Shown here: piece by piece, positions 52,390 through 61,735 of the stretch | Layout: each line of letters opens with the position of its first letter | Numbering within the stretch: the first letter of the stretch is position 1 | From: AP-15 sp963703745 | Lineage (GTDB): Bacteria > Pseudomonadota > Alphaproteobacteria > ATCC43930 > CGMCC-115725 | Reading direction: 5' to 3' | Assembly (NCBI GenBank): GCA_963703745.1 | Contig: CAVPFL010000002.1 | Location: 434,001 to 498,000, forward strand | DNA: 64,000 nucleotides | Translations under genes and position numbers: made by a program | Notes under the pieces: generated by a model | Told to the model about the DNA's origin: nothing | Databases searched by the model: none | The model's input: only the letters and a program-made list of their open reading frames with translations

Positions 52390-53097
52390 ATGATCAAGAT
52401 TTTCCCGCTTTTCCTGTCGCTCTGCCTGACGGTTGGCATCACGGCCGCGCGCGCGGGTGAACGACCGATTTTGGTGGAACTCTTCACCTCCGAAGGTTGC
52501 TCGTCCTGTCCGCCGGCCGACGTGCTGCTTGCCGAACTAGCGAGCCGTCCCGGTCTGCTGGCACTGTCGTTTCATATCGATTACTGGGACCGGCTCGGCT
52601 GGAAGGATCCTTTTTCCAGCCACGAGGCGACGCAACGCCAAGAGCGTTACGCGAAACTTCTCGATATTGCCACCGTCTACACGCCGCAGACAGTTATCGA
52701 CGGCAGGTGGCAGGCAGTCGGCTCGGACCGTACCGATGTCGAGCATGCGCTCGACCTCGCGCGCCGTTATCGCCAAGAAGTGCCGGTCACTCTCGCTCTC
52801 GATCACGGCCAAGCGCAGATCAAGCTGGGTCCTGGTAGTGAGGCTGCGGCGGCCTCGGTTCTGCTGATCGGCTTCGATCGCCGGCACGTCACCGCGGTGA
52901 AGGGCGGCGAGAACGGCGGACGGACCCTTCCGCATGTCGATGTCGTGCGGGGTGTCGAAGAGATCGCGCGGTACAGCGGCACCGCGGGCGCGATCACAGC
53001 GCCGATCCGTTGGAATTGCGACCGGATCGCGGTGGTCCTCCAGGCGGCGGACGGCCGGGTTATCGGCGTCGCGGTGAGCGACTCCGAGCGGCTCTAA
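52390..53097 (+). CDS. DUF1223 thioredoxin-fold secreted protein
   Basis: A 235-aa protein with a signal peptide (about 1-22) and a thioredoxin-like domain. The start of the mature part ELFTSEGCSSCPPADVLLAE has the DUF1223 CxxC, and FHIDYWDRLGWKDPFSS and YTPQTVIDGRWQAVGSDR are family hallmarks. A periplasmic redox or metal-linked role is likely but unproven. ATG start. Confidence 0.88.
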   Translation: MIKIFPLFLSLCLTVGITAARAGERPILVELFTSEGCSSCPPADVLLAELASRPGLLALSFHIDYWDRLGWKDPFSSHEATQRQERYAKLLDIATVYTPQTVIDGRWQAVGSDRTDVEHALDLARRYRQEVPVTLALDHGQAQIKLGPGSEAAAASVLLIGFDRRHVTAVKGGENGGRTLPHVDVVRGVEEIARYSGTAGAITAPIRWNCDRIAVVLQAADGRVIGVAVSDSERL

Positions 53098-53155
53098 CTA
53101 CCGTCCGAGCGAGGCAGTCCCCGCCTCGGACAGCCGCAGTAAGCCTCGGCATCCT

Positions 53156-53290
53156 TTAGAACTCGCGAACATTATTGGTGACGAGCATCAAGCCTTCGGC
53201 ACGCACATGAGCAGCGATCAGCATGTCGTATGCGCCGCACTGCATGCCCAACCCGAGCCAACTCGGCCCGTATCTGCCCGAAAATGCGTC
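53156..53290 (-). pseudogene. VapC-type PIN toxin C-terminal remnant
   Basis: On the minus strand the frame reads GAYDMLIAAHVRAEGLMLVT then NNVREF and a stop; this is the last third of PIN toxins with the catalytic Asp in YDMLIAAH. A frame change separates it from a preceding trace (GQIRAELARVG). The N-terminal Asp and Glu are missing. No antitoxin remains. Confidence 0.68.
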
Positions 53291-53430
53291 GCGGCCGTCG
53301 CCGAAAATGTTAACACCTCGGGCCTTGCCGTGAACTATTTGACCCGCTCGCGCCGATCAGCACAGCATACCTTTCGTGTAGGTCAACGACCTCGACAAGT
53401 TATTTCTGACTTGATCCGCGCATCGGCACT

Positions 53431-53992
53431 GGGGGAGATTTTGTTGTCAGCGGCGCAAACCAGATTACGATGACGTTCAGTGGCCCGGATTTCACCGGGT
53501 CGAATGCGCTCAAGAACATTGCTTTCGATTTCGAGATTTTCCCGGACAACTCTTGCGCTTCGCTCACCGGCAACAACTGTGGCGGCAACGGCAATCCTGA
53601 TACGCCCGACTTGAAGGTCTCGGCGGGTAGTACGCTAATCGCCACATACCTAGCCGGTACCCCGACTTCGCCGGGTTATGTTCACTCGCCGGATACCGGG
53701 ATATTCTCCAACGAGACCGCACCGCAAGAAATTGGATCAGCCAGCCTATCTATTTCCTGCCGGGACCACCGAGTTGACGTTTGCCGATTGGCCCACGGCG
53801 ATCGGCATCGACAATTTGGTGCTCACCACCGGACAGTGCACTCCGGGGACATCCGGTTGCAGCACGGACACGCCGGTTCCTGAGCCTGGAACCATGCCTC
53901 TACTCGGTGCGTTTGTTGCGCTTGGCGGGTTGGCATTTGGTCGCCGATCCTTCAAACAGATTCACCCAACCTCAGCTTACGCGCCACGCTAA
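53431..53992 (+). pseudogene. PEP-CTERM secreted protein, truncated and frameshifted
   Basis: The reading begins mid-protein (GDFVVSGANQITMTFSGPDF) with no signal peptide and continues to FSNETAPQEIGSASL. A frame change near 53740-53750 leads to FPAGTTELTFADWPTAIGID, then VPEPGTMPLLGAFVALGG and LAFGRRSF, a PEP-CTERM sorting signal. Such proteins are surface-exported where an exosortase exists; no exosortase is in view. The lost N-terminus and the frameshift mean it is dead. Confidence 0.72.
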
Positions 53993-54080
53993 TCCCCGCC
54001 GCCGACTCCCGGCGAGGGGAAAGCATAGGCCGGACCCGTGGGCTCCCGCCGGAATAACCCACCGGTTCCGAACTGATACG

Positions 54081-54821
54081 TCACTGCGGCGCCGACTGAG
54101 CCTTGGCCAATAAATCGGACAGTCCACTCCGTCGGCGCGTCGGTGACAAAACGCGGCCAGCCAGTATCACGGGCGGTTTGTGGCCGCCGAGGATCAGGGT
54201 CCCCGGCCCGTTGATCAACATCTCCCCCTTGGCGGATGGGCCCCCTGAGGTCCATGGCCTTGTGATCAAGAGATCCTGCAAGCCCTGTTCGTCGAGATCC
54301 CAGTTGCGCACCGGACCGGTGTCGAGATGGACGAAGCCGGAATGCGGGTACCAACCGACCCCACCACGCCGCATCGCGCGCGCCACCGCTACCGCATCGG
54401 GAAGCCGGGCGGCGAACCGCACGTCGAGTGCCCGGCCATAAAGATGCTGACTGTTTTCGGCGACGCCGAAGGTGGTGCGCGCCAGCATCGCGTTGGTTTC
54501 GGGCGTGCGAAAGGCCGACAGTACGACCGCATTCGTCTGGCCTGTGGCGGCCATGACGTTAGCGAGAAAGTCGATCACACTAACATCGATGCTGGTCGCT
54601 CTACCGGAATGCTGGTCGCGCAAAAAGACGCACAATTCATCCATTACTCGGGCGATTGGCCCATTGCCGTCGCGATAGACGCCGTCGAAGGTGGCACCCG
54701 TATGGGCATCGACGAGCCTCAAACGGTACCACCCTGACATTACCGGCGTGGCCGGCGCACGGTAGGGTGACGCGCTTATTAATCCTGCCGCCGCCCGCAA
54801 CAGAAAGCGCCTTCTGTTCAT
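54081..54821 (-). CDS. DUF882 (YcbK-like) M15-type peptidase domain protein
   Basis: A 246-aa protein. The N-terminus MNRRRFLLRAAAGLISASP is a twin-arginine-type signal. The core shows the zinc-site layout of the M15/DUF882 family: VLSAFRTPETNAMLARTTFG, NSQHLYGRALDVRFAARLPD (His, Asp) and VGWYPHSGFVHLDTGP (His). Members cut peptidoglycan cross-links or resemble such enzymes. The last ~60 residues are extra and low in structure. It stands alone between pseudogenes. Confidence 0.86.
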   Translation of the reverse strand: MNRRRFLLRAAAGLISASPYRAPATPVMSGWYRLRLVDAHTGATFDGVYRDGNGPIARVMDELCVFLRDQHSGRATSIDVSVIDFLANVMAATGQTNAVVLSAFRTPETNAMLARTTFGVAENSQHLYGRALDVRFAARLPDAVAVARAMRRGGVGWYPHSGFVHLDTGPVRNWDLDEQGLQDLLITRPWTSGGPSAKGEMLINGPGTLILGGHKPPVILAGRVLSPTRRRSGLSDLLAKAQSAPQ

Positions 54822-54882
54822 AGCTTCATTCTAGGCAGGGGGTCGCGCGGCCATCCGTCCCCGCTGATCGCCGACGGCATTC

Positions 54883-55283
54883 TCAGCCGCCGTCCGGCCC
54901 GTAGAGCTGCAGCTCCTGCACACGCTGCTTGATTGCCGACAGATCGGCGTTCGCGGTCAGCACGCGGATGATCGTGCCCCGGTCCTGCCGTCACGGCCCT
55001 CCCATAGCCTCATGCTCGGCTTCGCGGAACGCCACCCATCGGCGCTGAGACGCGCGCAGCAGGTCCCGCGATTGGGATCCAGCCCCGCCATCACCTGCTT
55101 ATAAACTTCATTTAAATGCTTGTCCCACGCTCGAATCGCCTCGCCGGTGCACTCGACCATCCCCGGCGTGCTAGTTCCCTCGGGCTTGGCCAGGCAAGTA
55201 TCGAGTGCCGTGTCGAGCCGATCCGGGTCGGCTGCCAGAGCGGGAAACGAGAGGAGTGACAGCAACAGCAGCAAGGCGGGCAT
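54883..55283 (-). pseudogene. LprI/DUF1311-like protein with frameshift and nonsense codon
   Basis: It starts with a signal peptide (MPALLLLLSLLSFPALAADP) and the family Cys segments LDTCLAKPEG and MVECTGEAIRAWDKHLNEVY. Near 55080 a one-base shift moves the frame to SRDLLRASQRRWVAFREAEH. In that frame a TGA stands where Trp would fit, before GTIIRVLTANADLSAIKQRV and the true end QLYGPDGG. A plausible intact ancestor is thus visible with two lesions. LprI proteins inhibit lysozyme in the periplasm. Confidence 0.7.
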
Positions 55284-55439
55284 GCTCGCCGGTCCCGGTG
55301 GTTTCAACCAGGCTGCAAGCCTATCGTTTCGCGCGCCGCGTGCAACGTCCTTACACTTGAGTGTGGAACCCCAGGCGAAAACCTCACGTGTCGAGGCGCG
55401 GGAGGTGTCACGTCAATCCTTTCGCTTTTCGTATGCGGA

Positions 55440-55735
55440 GTGGGCCTGCGGCTGGTGCCGCTGATCCCGCGGCCCGGCGGGCGGCCGCGCAAGACCGACA
55501 TGCGGGCGGCGATGAACGCCATTCTGTATTTGCTTGCATTTGCCGCGGACCGGCTGCCCGTGGCGCTATCTGCCGCGCGAAGGCCTTCCGCCTCGCTGCC
55601 GCGCCGCTGGGTGGTCGAGCACACCTTTGCCCGGTTCGGCCGAAACCGACGCCTTGCCAAGGACTTCGAGAATCTCGCCCGGCAAACACCGCGGTGCCAG
55701 AACCGCGCTTCCTCGATATGATCCATGGCCGGAAC
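55440..55735 (+). pseudogene. IS5-family transposase with large internal deletion
   Basis: The start (PRPGGRPRKTDMRAAMNAIL) and the phrase RTGCPWRYLPRE in another frame are the N-terminal part of IS5-type transposases. The text then jumps to RRWVVEHTFARFGRNRRLAK, their C-terminal end. The DDE core between them is lost, and frames disagree. No terminal repeats were identified. Confidence 0.75.
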
Positions 55736-55746
55736 TGATAGCGAGC

Positions 55747-56955
55747 ATGTCGATGGCCGAAAGGGACGCCGCGGCCGGTGGCCTCGAACGCAAACTAGCA
55801 ACGATCCTCTCCGCCGACGTCGCGGCGTACAGCCGTCTTATGGCAGAGGACGAAGAGCGCACGCTGCAAATATTTCGCGCCCACAAGGAGGTGTTTGAGA
55901 AGCTGGTGGAACTGCATCGTGGCCGAATCTTCAATACCGCCGGCGACGCTATCCTCGCCGAGTTCAGCAGCGCCGTCGAAGCGGTGCGCTGCGCCACCGA
56001 GATCCAAGCTGCGCTTCGCACGCGCAACGATCAGCTCGCGAGCGAGCGCCAGGTGAACTTCCGGATCGGCGTAAATCTCGGCGATGTCATGGTGCAGGGC
56101 GCGGATTTGCTTGGCGACGGCGTCAATGTCGCGGCCCGCCTGCAAGGGGCGGCCGAGCCCGGCGGTATCTGCATTTCAGGCAGCGTGTACGACCAGGTGC
56201 TTAACAAGCTGTCTCTGTCGTTCAAACCGCTGGGCGATTTGAACTACAAGAACCTCCCGCAGCCGGTGCGGACCTTCGCCATCGCCAAAGTCGCTGGCCT
56301 CGGCGTGCTTCCTTCTCCGGCTCGCCGGCGCCAGCTCGCGAACGGGTGGCGGCCTCGGCCCTTCGTTATCGCTGGTCTGATTTTGATCACAGTTGGTGGC
56401 GTCTCCTGGATCCGTTCTCACTATGAGCGGAACCGGGCGGAATACGCCTCTACGCCCGGATCGCCCGCGCCGCAAGTCGATCAGCGGCGGATTGAGAGAG
56501 AAGCGCGCCCCCTAGCCAGAGCCAACCGCGGGTTGGCGGATGCCCAAGCGTCGGCTGCGCCGGAGGCAAGGCAGGTCAAGCCGCAACCCGATTCAATGAG
56601 CGGCGTGACCGCCGCTGGAACGCCCGGTGACGGTCCGAGCGGGGTCTATCGCGGCCAGATGTGCTACGCAGCCGGCGGCGCGACCGAGCCGGCCCACTGC
56701 TTTGAGGCGCAGGCGGTCGTGCTGGGCAATCGGATATCTGGCGAATGGCCGGGTCGCGATCCTAGCGTCACGATATATCTAGCGGGAGAAATCTCTCGAT
56801 CCGGCGAAGTGGCGATCCACATGCATAGCAGGCGGGCCGACGGATCGAGCTTTGCCGTCTCTGACCTGATCGGAACGGTTCATGATGGGCGGATCGACGC
56901 CAAGGGCAGCTTTCGCGACGGGCGCGGTGTTACGTTGAGCTGGAGCAAGAATTAG
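55747..56955 (+). CDS. Class III adenylate/guanylate cyclase
   Basis: A 402-aa protein. The cyclase domain (about 15-185) shows metal-binding Asp in ILSADVAAYSRLM and FNTAGDAILAEF, and the catalytic Asn/Arg pair in LLGDGVNVAARLQGAAEPGG. One membrane helix follows (about 212-230, FVIAGLILITVGGVSWI), then a disordered linker and a C-terminal domain of about 75 residues (SGVYRGQMCYA to RGVTLSWSKN) that should face the periplasm. That domain has no family I recognise. It makes cAMP or cGMP. The ATG at 55747 is the likely start; another lies at 55753. Confidence 0.88.
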   Translation: MSMAERDAAAGGLERKLATILSADVAAYSRLMAEDEERTLQIFRAHKEVFEKLVELHRGRIFNTAGDAILAEFSSAVEAVRCATEIQAALRTRNDQLASERQVNFRIGVNLGDVMVQGADLLGDGVNVAARLQGAAEPGGICISGSVYDQVLNKLSLSFKPLGDLNYKNLPQPVRTFAIAKVAGLGVLPSPARRRQLANGWRPRPFVIAGLILITVGGVSWIRSHYERNRAEYASTPGSPAPQVDQRRIEREARPLARANRGLADAQASAAPEARQVKPQPDSMSGVTAAGTPGDGPSGVYRGQMCYAAGGATEPAHCFEAQAVVLGNRISGEWPGRDPSVTIYLAGEISRSGEVAIHMHSRRADGSSFAVSDLIGTVHDGRIDAKGSFRDGRGVTLSWSKN

Positions 56956-57106
56956 TGCCGGCGATCGGTGAGATGAGGGAACTAAGCACGAGGGACAGGT
57001 GGCACATATCTCAGCTGGGCGTGTGCGAATTTCACGAGCACTTCTAAAATAGCGCCAGGCTGTCGCTTCCCGCAGCAAGGTAAAACGCCGAGGCGGTCGG
57101 CTTGGT

Positions 57107-57376
57107 TCAACCGAAGTCTGCAACGCTCGGGGTATTCGCGGTTCGTGCGGCGGGAAGGTATCGATAGAGCGTCGCCGGCGAGACGCCGAGATGGTGCGCG
57201 ATTTGAGTCACGCCGAAGTCGAGATTGGCGAGCATTGCCTTGGCGGCTTCGCTGTCGTCCTCCGTTAGTTTCGGCGGACGGCCTCCAGTGCGGCCGGCGC
57301 GCCGCGCGGCGGCAAGTTTCCCTTGGGTGCGTTCCCGGATCAGGCTGCACCCGAATTCCGCCGACGTGCCAAACAT
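57107..57376 (-). pseudogene. Serine recombinase/resolvase C-terminal fragment
   Basis: An 89-aa frame reading LIRERTQGKLAAARRAGRTG, then GRPPKLTEDD and VTQIAHHLGVSPATLYRYLP. This is the last third of Tn3-type resolvases and invertases: the end of the long E helix and the DNA-binding helix-turn-helix. The catalytic Ser domain is missing. It abuts the broken FAD oxidase, so it probably marks an insertion or deletion point. Confidence 0.78.
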
Positions 57377-57377
57377 A

Positions 57378-57996
57378 TGAAAACAAGCCGAACTTGTGCG
57401 GTCGTCGTGTCGCGGGTGCGATCAGGCGGCGAAACGCGGCATCCGAGGAGGCCCGGATCATCGTGAATACCCCGCCGAAATATTCCGGCAGCTCGAGTGT
57501 GCGGAATGTTATCCGGGTGACGAAGCCCAAGCTGCCGCCTCCGCCACCCTTGAGGGCCGGGAACAGGTCCGCGTTGGTGCGGGCGTTGGCGATGCGCACG
57601 GCACCGTCCGCGGTCACGATTTCAGCCTCCAGCAGATTTGGAGCGGCGGTGTCGTAATTCTTAGAAAAACTGCCGAATCTGCCGACTTGCACGAAGCGGC
57701 GACGCCGATGGTCAAGCAGCCGCCGCCTGGAGGCGGGAGAAGCTGACGGCGGCGACGACGTCTTCGGTCGTTTCCGCCGCCACGGCGAAGACGTTCGGCT
57801 GGGAGGTCCATGCATCGAGCCAGCCGGCGGTCTGCGTCAGCCCGACCTCGCCGCCGACGTGATAGGGGTTCTCCAGCTCGCCGAAGAGATCGTCACAGGC
57901 TATGCCACCGGGGTCGTCGCGATATTCGTGCAATGGCGACCGGACCTCGATCAGACGACGGCCGATTTCCCCGTTGAGCTGGGCCCAGCTGGCCAC
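57378..57996 (-). pseudogene. BBE-type FAD-linked oxidase, truncated and internally deleted
   Basis: The N-terminal part (IGRRLIEVRSPLHEYRDDPG, then EVGLTQTAGWLDAWTSQP and AVAAETTEDVVAAVSFSR) runs from 57996 to about 57712. The FAD-attachment His segment and the first FAD-binding lobe are missing. It resumes in another frame with GSFSKNYDTAAPNLLEAEIV, ALKGGGGGSLGFVTRITFRT and FGGVFTMIRASSDAAFRRLI, then ends at the recombinase fragment. Family members oxidise sugars, alkaloids or similar compounds with covalent FAD. This copy cannot work. Confidence 0.78.
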
Positions 57997-58082
57997 GGAA
58001 GGCCACGCTGGGTCCCCCGGCCGGACACGGGACGCAGAATGCGTCGTTCCCGCGCCTTCGGCGGTCGCCGACGCGAAAATTC

Positions 58083-58280
58083 GTGATGCGACAACGCCGC
58101 CGCCGTTGCTGCCTTGATCAGCGCCGTCGGTTCATTCGGGCCGGCACGCTCAACCCCAGTCTCTCGGTAGCCGAGCGCGCCTGCCTGACGCTGGGTCTCC
58201 GGCTCGGCGGACCCGTCGTCACGGCCGACCGAGCCTGGGGGAAGCTCGACATCGCCATCGAGATCACCCCGATCCGGTAA
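58083..58280 (+). pseudogene. PIN-domain toxin C-terminal remnant
   Basis: The frame ends with NPSLSVAERACLTLGLRLGG, then VVTADRAWGKLDIAIEITPI and Arg. This is the C-terminal half of PIN toxins, with the conserved ADRAW segment. The N-terminal catalytic Asp is absent. It is the third PIN fragment in the window. Confidence 0.65.
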
Positions 58281-58294
58281 GGGCGAGCGTTCGA

Positions 58295-58990
58295 TCAGTT
58301 GCCGTAGGCCGGGATGCTGCGGGCGAGGCCGCCGTAGAGGTCGAGCATGCGGCCGCGCCAGGCCTTGACCGGATCATCGGACGCCAGCAATTCGAAGTCG
58401 CTGATTGCGCGTGCCCATTGGAAGGCGCCGAAGACGATGTAATCGGCATAGGCCGGCGCTTTGCCGGAAACGAAATCCTGCCGCTCGACGGTTCGCCGCA
58501 GCGGATCGAGGCTCGCGCGAAAGGCCGGCAGCCGCGCCTCGCGATCGCGAACGACCTCCTCCAAGGTCCTGCCAAAGCGCTCCTCGCGCGAGCGGCGGAA
58601 ATAGTCCTGATCCTGTGGACGAGAGTGGCGATGGATGTCGAGGACGACGAGCGGGACGATGCCCGCCTGCAGCACCGTCTCGGTCCAGTTCTGCACAAAG
58701 CGCGCGAGCGCCCGGCCGGTTTCGCCGCCAAAGAGGGTCGGCCGGTCGGCATAGTGCTGCTCGAGGTAGTCGGCGATCGCGGTCGAATCGTGGACGACCG
58801 TGCCGCCGTCGACGATGACCGGCACCCGCCCGGCGTTGGGCTCCGGCAGCCGGTCCTTCTCGGTAAAGCCCCACGGCACGGTCTCGACCGCGAGCCCCTT
58901 ATGCGCCAGCGCCATGCGGGTGCGCCAGCAGAACGGGCTGAAGCGCCGGTCCGCGTCGGCGCCGGCAAGGTCGTAAAGGGTGATGGTCAT
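58295..58990 (-). CDS. Glutathione S-transferase family protein
   Basis: A 231-aa cytosolic GST. The thioredoxin-fold N-terminus starts MTITLYDLAGADADRRFSPF and has WRTRMALAHKGLAVETVPWG and the cis-Pro with VIVDGGTVVHDSTAIADYLE for glutathione binding. The helical C-terminal domain includes YADYIVFGAFQWARAISDFE. The SPFCWRTRMAL start recalls LigE/beta-etherase-like members, but function is open. ATG start; convergent with the PIN remnant. Confidence 0.9.
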   Translation of the reverse strand: MTITLYDLAGADADRRFSPFCWRTRMALAHKGLAVETVPWGFTEKDRLPEPNAGRVPVIVDGGTVVHDSTAIADYLEQHYADRPTLFGGETGRALARFVQNWTETVLQAGIVPLVVLDIHRHSRPQDQDYFRRSREERFGRTLEEVVRDREARLPAFRASLDPLRRTVERQDFVSGKAPAYADYIVFGAFQWARAISDFELLASDDPVKAWRGRMLDLYGGLARSIPAYGN

Positions 58991-59224
58991 GCCTCGGTCC
59001 TTACGTTAACTCGCCACAATCGCAGAGTACGTTGGCCAATGAGCAGGGCGGAGAGGAAGGCCGCCAGCCCTCCCTGCTGCCTCCCTCAGCATCGGCTTTT
59101 CCGTCCCTGCAGCGCTCCCTCAGGGAAATGCGATGCGAAACGGCAAGTCTTTGATGAAAAGGGCGTTTTGGCGCGAGTAGGGCGGCTCGTGAGAGTTGTC
59201 TCCCTGATCTGAGGGACGCGCCGT

Positions 59225-61735
59225 TCAATCGGCCGCCGCGGCGTGCTCTGGATGGCGCTCCCAGCGGCGCGCTGGCGTATTTATGGGGTCGGTTAGCGGG
59301 ACGGCGTCGAACGAGGCCGCTCGGCGGTCAGCCGGGGCGTCGGCGTAGAGTGTCGTGCGCTGGCGCGGCTCGCGCCCGAGCGCGCGGATCACCCCCTCCA
59401 TGCTCTCGGGTGGCATCTCCTGGCCGTGCACCGCACCGGCAGCACGGGTGATGCTCTCGTTCATCAAGGTGCCGCCGAGATCGTTGGCGCCGGAAGCGAG
59501 GCAGAACGCGGAGCCCTCACTGCCCATCTTGACCCAGGAGGTCTGGATGTTGGTGATGACAGGGTGCAAGACGAGGCGCGCCACCGCATGCATCAGCACC
59601 GCCTCGCGCCAGGTTGGGCCGCGGCGGGCACGGCCCTTCAGATAGATCGGCGTCTCCATCGGTACGAACGGCAGCGGCACGAACTCGGTGAAGCCGCCGG
59701 TCCTCGCCTGCAGCGCGCGGATGCGTAACAGGTGCCGCGCCCAATGCTCGTAACGGTCGGCGTGCCCGTACATGATCGTGACGGTGCTCCGGAGACCGAC
59801 CGCGTGAGCAGCCTCCATGACGTGGAGCCACTCTGCGGTCTTGATCTTGTCGGGGCAGATCACCGCGCGGACCTCGTCGTCGAGGATCTCGGCTGCGGTG
59901 CCGGGCAAGGAGCTGAGCCCGGCCGCTTTCAGCTCGGCCAGGAAGTCGGGGACGGTGCGGCCGAGGGTCTTGGCACCCTGCCAGACTTCGAGCGGCGAGA
60001 AGGCGTGGATGTGGATGCCGGGTACCGCTTCCTTGATGGCATGGCAGATCGCCAGATAGGTCGCCCCGGTGTATTCCGGATGGATGCCGCCCTGCAGACA
60101 GACCTCGGTCGCGCCGCGCTCCCAGGCCTCCTCGACCCGCCGGCGGATCTCCGCGAGGTCGAGATCGTACGGTCGGCCGCGCAGATTTTCGCTGAGCTTG
60201 CCCTTCGAGAAGGCGCAGAACTGGCAGCGGAAATAGCAAATGTTGGTGTAGTTGATGTTGCGGGTCACGACATAGCTGACCACGTCGCCATTGACCCGTC
60301 GTCGCAGCTCGTCGGCCGCCCGACACACCGCGGTAAAGGCCGCTCCGCGCGCCTGGAAGAGCTGCACGATGTGGGCTTCGCCGAGTGTCTCGCCGGCGGC
60401 CGCCCGGTCGAGAATAGACCAAAGATGCCCCTCCCCCTCCCGCTGCGCGGGCCCCTCCCTCTCCCCGCTGAAGCGGGGCGAGGGGCTTTGCGCGGTTTTC
60501 TCCCTCGCCCCGCTTGCGGGGAGAGGGCCGGGGTGAGGGGCAACCGGCGGCTCGGTCCCGGCGCCGGGCACCCAATCATCGCTGCGGGCGAGGCCCTGGC
60601 CGTCGATGGCTTGTAACACAGGTGTTCGCAACGCCGGATCGAGCCAACGTCCGGGCTCGCGCGCATAGGCTGGGTAGATCGCCAGGCGCTCGACCAGGAG
60701 CTTGCCGGCAGCGGCGGTGCGCTCGGCCAACCGGTCGAGCGTCGGCCAAGGCGCCTCGGGGTTGACATGGTCGGGGGTCACCGGCGAGACGCCGCCCCAA
60801 TCGTTGATCCCGGCCGCGATCATCTGAGCGAGCCCATCCGGGTTAAGATTGGGCGGCGCCTGAATGTTCATCTCGGGGCCGAAGATCAGCCGCGCTACCG
60901 CGATCGTCCAGAGATGGTCGTCGAGGTCGGGCTCGGGTGCCTGCGCCATGCGCGTCTCGGGCTTCGCCCGGAAATTCTGGATGATGATCTCCTGCAGATG
61001 CCCGTAGCGCTCGTGCAGGTCGCGCAAGGCGAGTAGCGACTCGATGCGCTCGCGCCGCGTCTCGCCGATACCGATCAGGATGCCCGAGGTGAACGGCACC
61101 GCGGCCTCGCCGGCCGCGCGGATCGTCTCGAGGCGCGATGCCGGATCCTTGTCCGGCGAGCCGAAATGCGGTCCGCCGCGGCGCCGCAGCCGCTCGGCGG
61201 CACTCTCCAGCATGATCCCCTGCGACACCGAGACCCGGCGCAACCGGTCGATATCCGCCCGCGTCATGACGCCAGGGTTCAGATGCGGCAAGAGGCCGGT
61301 CTCACGCCATACCAATTCCGCCATCGCGGCGAGATAGGAGAGGGTGGTCTCGTGGCCGAGCCGGGCCAGTGCCTCCCGCGCTGCCGCGTAACGCAATTCG
61401 GGCTTGTCACCCAAGGTGAAGAGCGCCTCATGGCAGCCGGCGCGCGCCCCGGCTGACGCTATCGCGAGCACCTGATCGGCGTCGAGATAGGCGGGCTCAC
61501 CGCGGCGTGGCGGATGGGCGAAGGTGCAATAGTGGCAGACATCGCGGCATAGTTGGGTCAGCGGGATGAACACCTTGCGCGAGTAGGAGACGAGCCCCCC
61601 ATGCGCCGCGTCGCGCAATGCCGCCGCAATGCGCATCAACGGCTGCGGATCAGTGGAGTCGGCGAGCGTCAGCGCTTCCGGCGCCGATAGGGGTCGTCCG
61701 GCCGCTACGCGTGTCAGGACGCCGTCGATGGTCAT
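59225..61735 (-). CDS. fbiC: FO synthase FbiC (fused CofG-CofH)
   Basis: An 836-aa fusion of two radical-SAM enzymes that together make FO, the deazaflavin of coenzyme F420, from 5-amino-6-ribitylamino-uracil and tyrosine. The N-terminal CofG half has the 4Fe-4S motif CRDVCHYC (residues 63-70), and the C-terminal CofH half has CYFRCQFC (500-507). Between them (about 399-436) lies a Pro/Gly/Arg-rich stretch, PHPGPLPASGAREKTAQ to QREGEGH, encoded by an inserted palindromic repeat; reading frame is kept. I chose the ATG at 61735, which overlaps the cofC stop by ATGA; the open frame runs further upstream without family match. It is the last gene of the F420 operon. Confidence 0.95.
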   Translation of the reverse strand: MTIDGVLTRVAAGRPLSAPEALTLADSTDPQPLMRIAAALRDAAHGGLVSYSRKVFIPLTQLCRDVCHYCTFAHPPRRGEPAYLDADQVLAIASAGARAGCHEALFTLGDKPELRYAAAREALARLGHETTLSYLAAMAELVWRETGLLPHLNPGVMTRADIDRLRRVSVSQGIMLESAAERLRRRGGPHFGSPDKDPASRLETIRAAGEAAVPFTSGILIGIGETRRERIESLLALRDLHERYGHLQEIIIQNFRAKPETRMAQAPEPDLDDHLWTIAVARLIFGPEMNIQAPPNLNPDGLAQMIAAGINDWGGVSPVTPDHVNPEAPWPTLDRLAERTAAAGKLLVERLAIYPAYAREPGRWLDPALRTPVLQAIDGQGLARSDDWVPGAGTEPPVAPHPGPLPASGAREKTAQSPSPRFSGEREGPAQREGEGHLWSILDRAAAGETLGEAHIVQLFQARGAAFTAVCRAADELRRRVNGDVVSYVVTRNINYTNICYFRCQFCAFSKGKLSENLRGRPYDLDLAEIRRRVEEAWERGATEVCLQGGIHPEYTGATYLAICHAIKEAVPGIHIHAFSPLEVWQGAKTLGRTVPDFLAELKAAGLSSLPGTAAEILDDEVRAVICPDKIKTAEWLHVMEAAHAVGLRSTVTIMYGHADRYEHWARHLLRIRALQARTGGFTEFVPLPFVPMETPIYLKGRARRGPTWREAVLMHAVARLVLHPVITNIQTSWVKMGSEGSAFCLASGANDLGGTLMNESITRAAGAVHGQEMPPESMEGVIRALGREPRQRTTLYADAPADRRAASFDAVPLTDPINTPARRWERHPEHAAAAD
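60428..60541. repeat. Palindromic repeat inserted in frame within fbiC
   Basis: About 114 bases rich in CCCTCTCCCCGC / GCGGGGAGAGGG arms. Two palindromes are visible: CTCCCCGCTGAAGCGGGGCGAG and CTCGCCCCGCTTGCGGGGAGAG. This motif is the type usually found between genes in GC-rich Proteobacteria, yet here it adds 38 codons without stops to the linker between the two FbiC domains. Confidence 0.8.
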
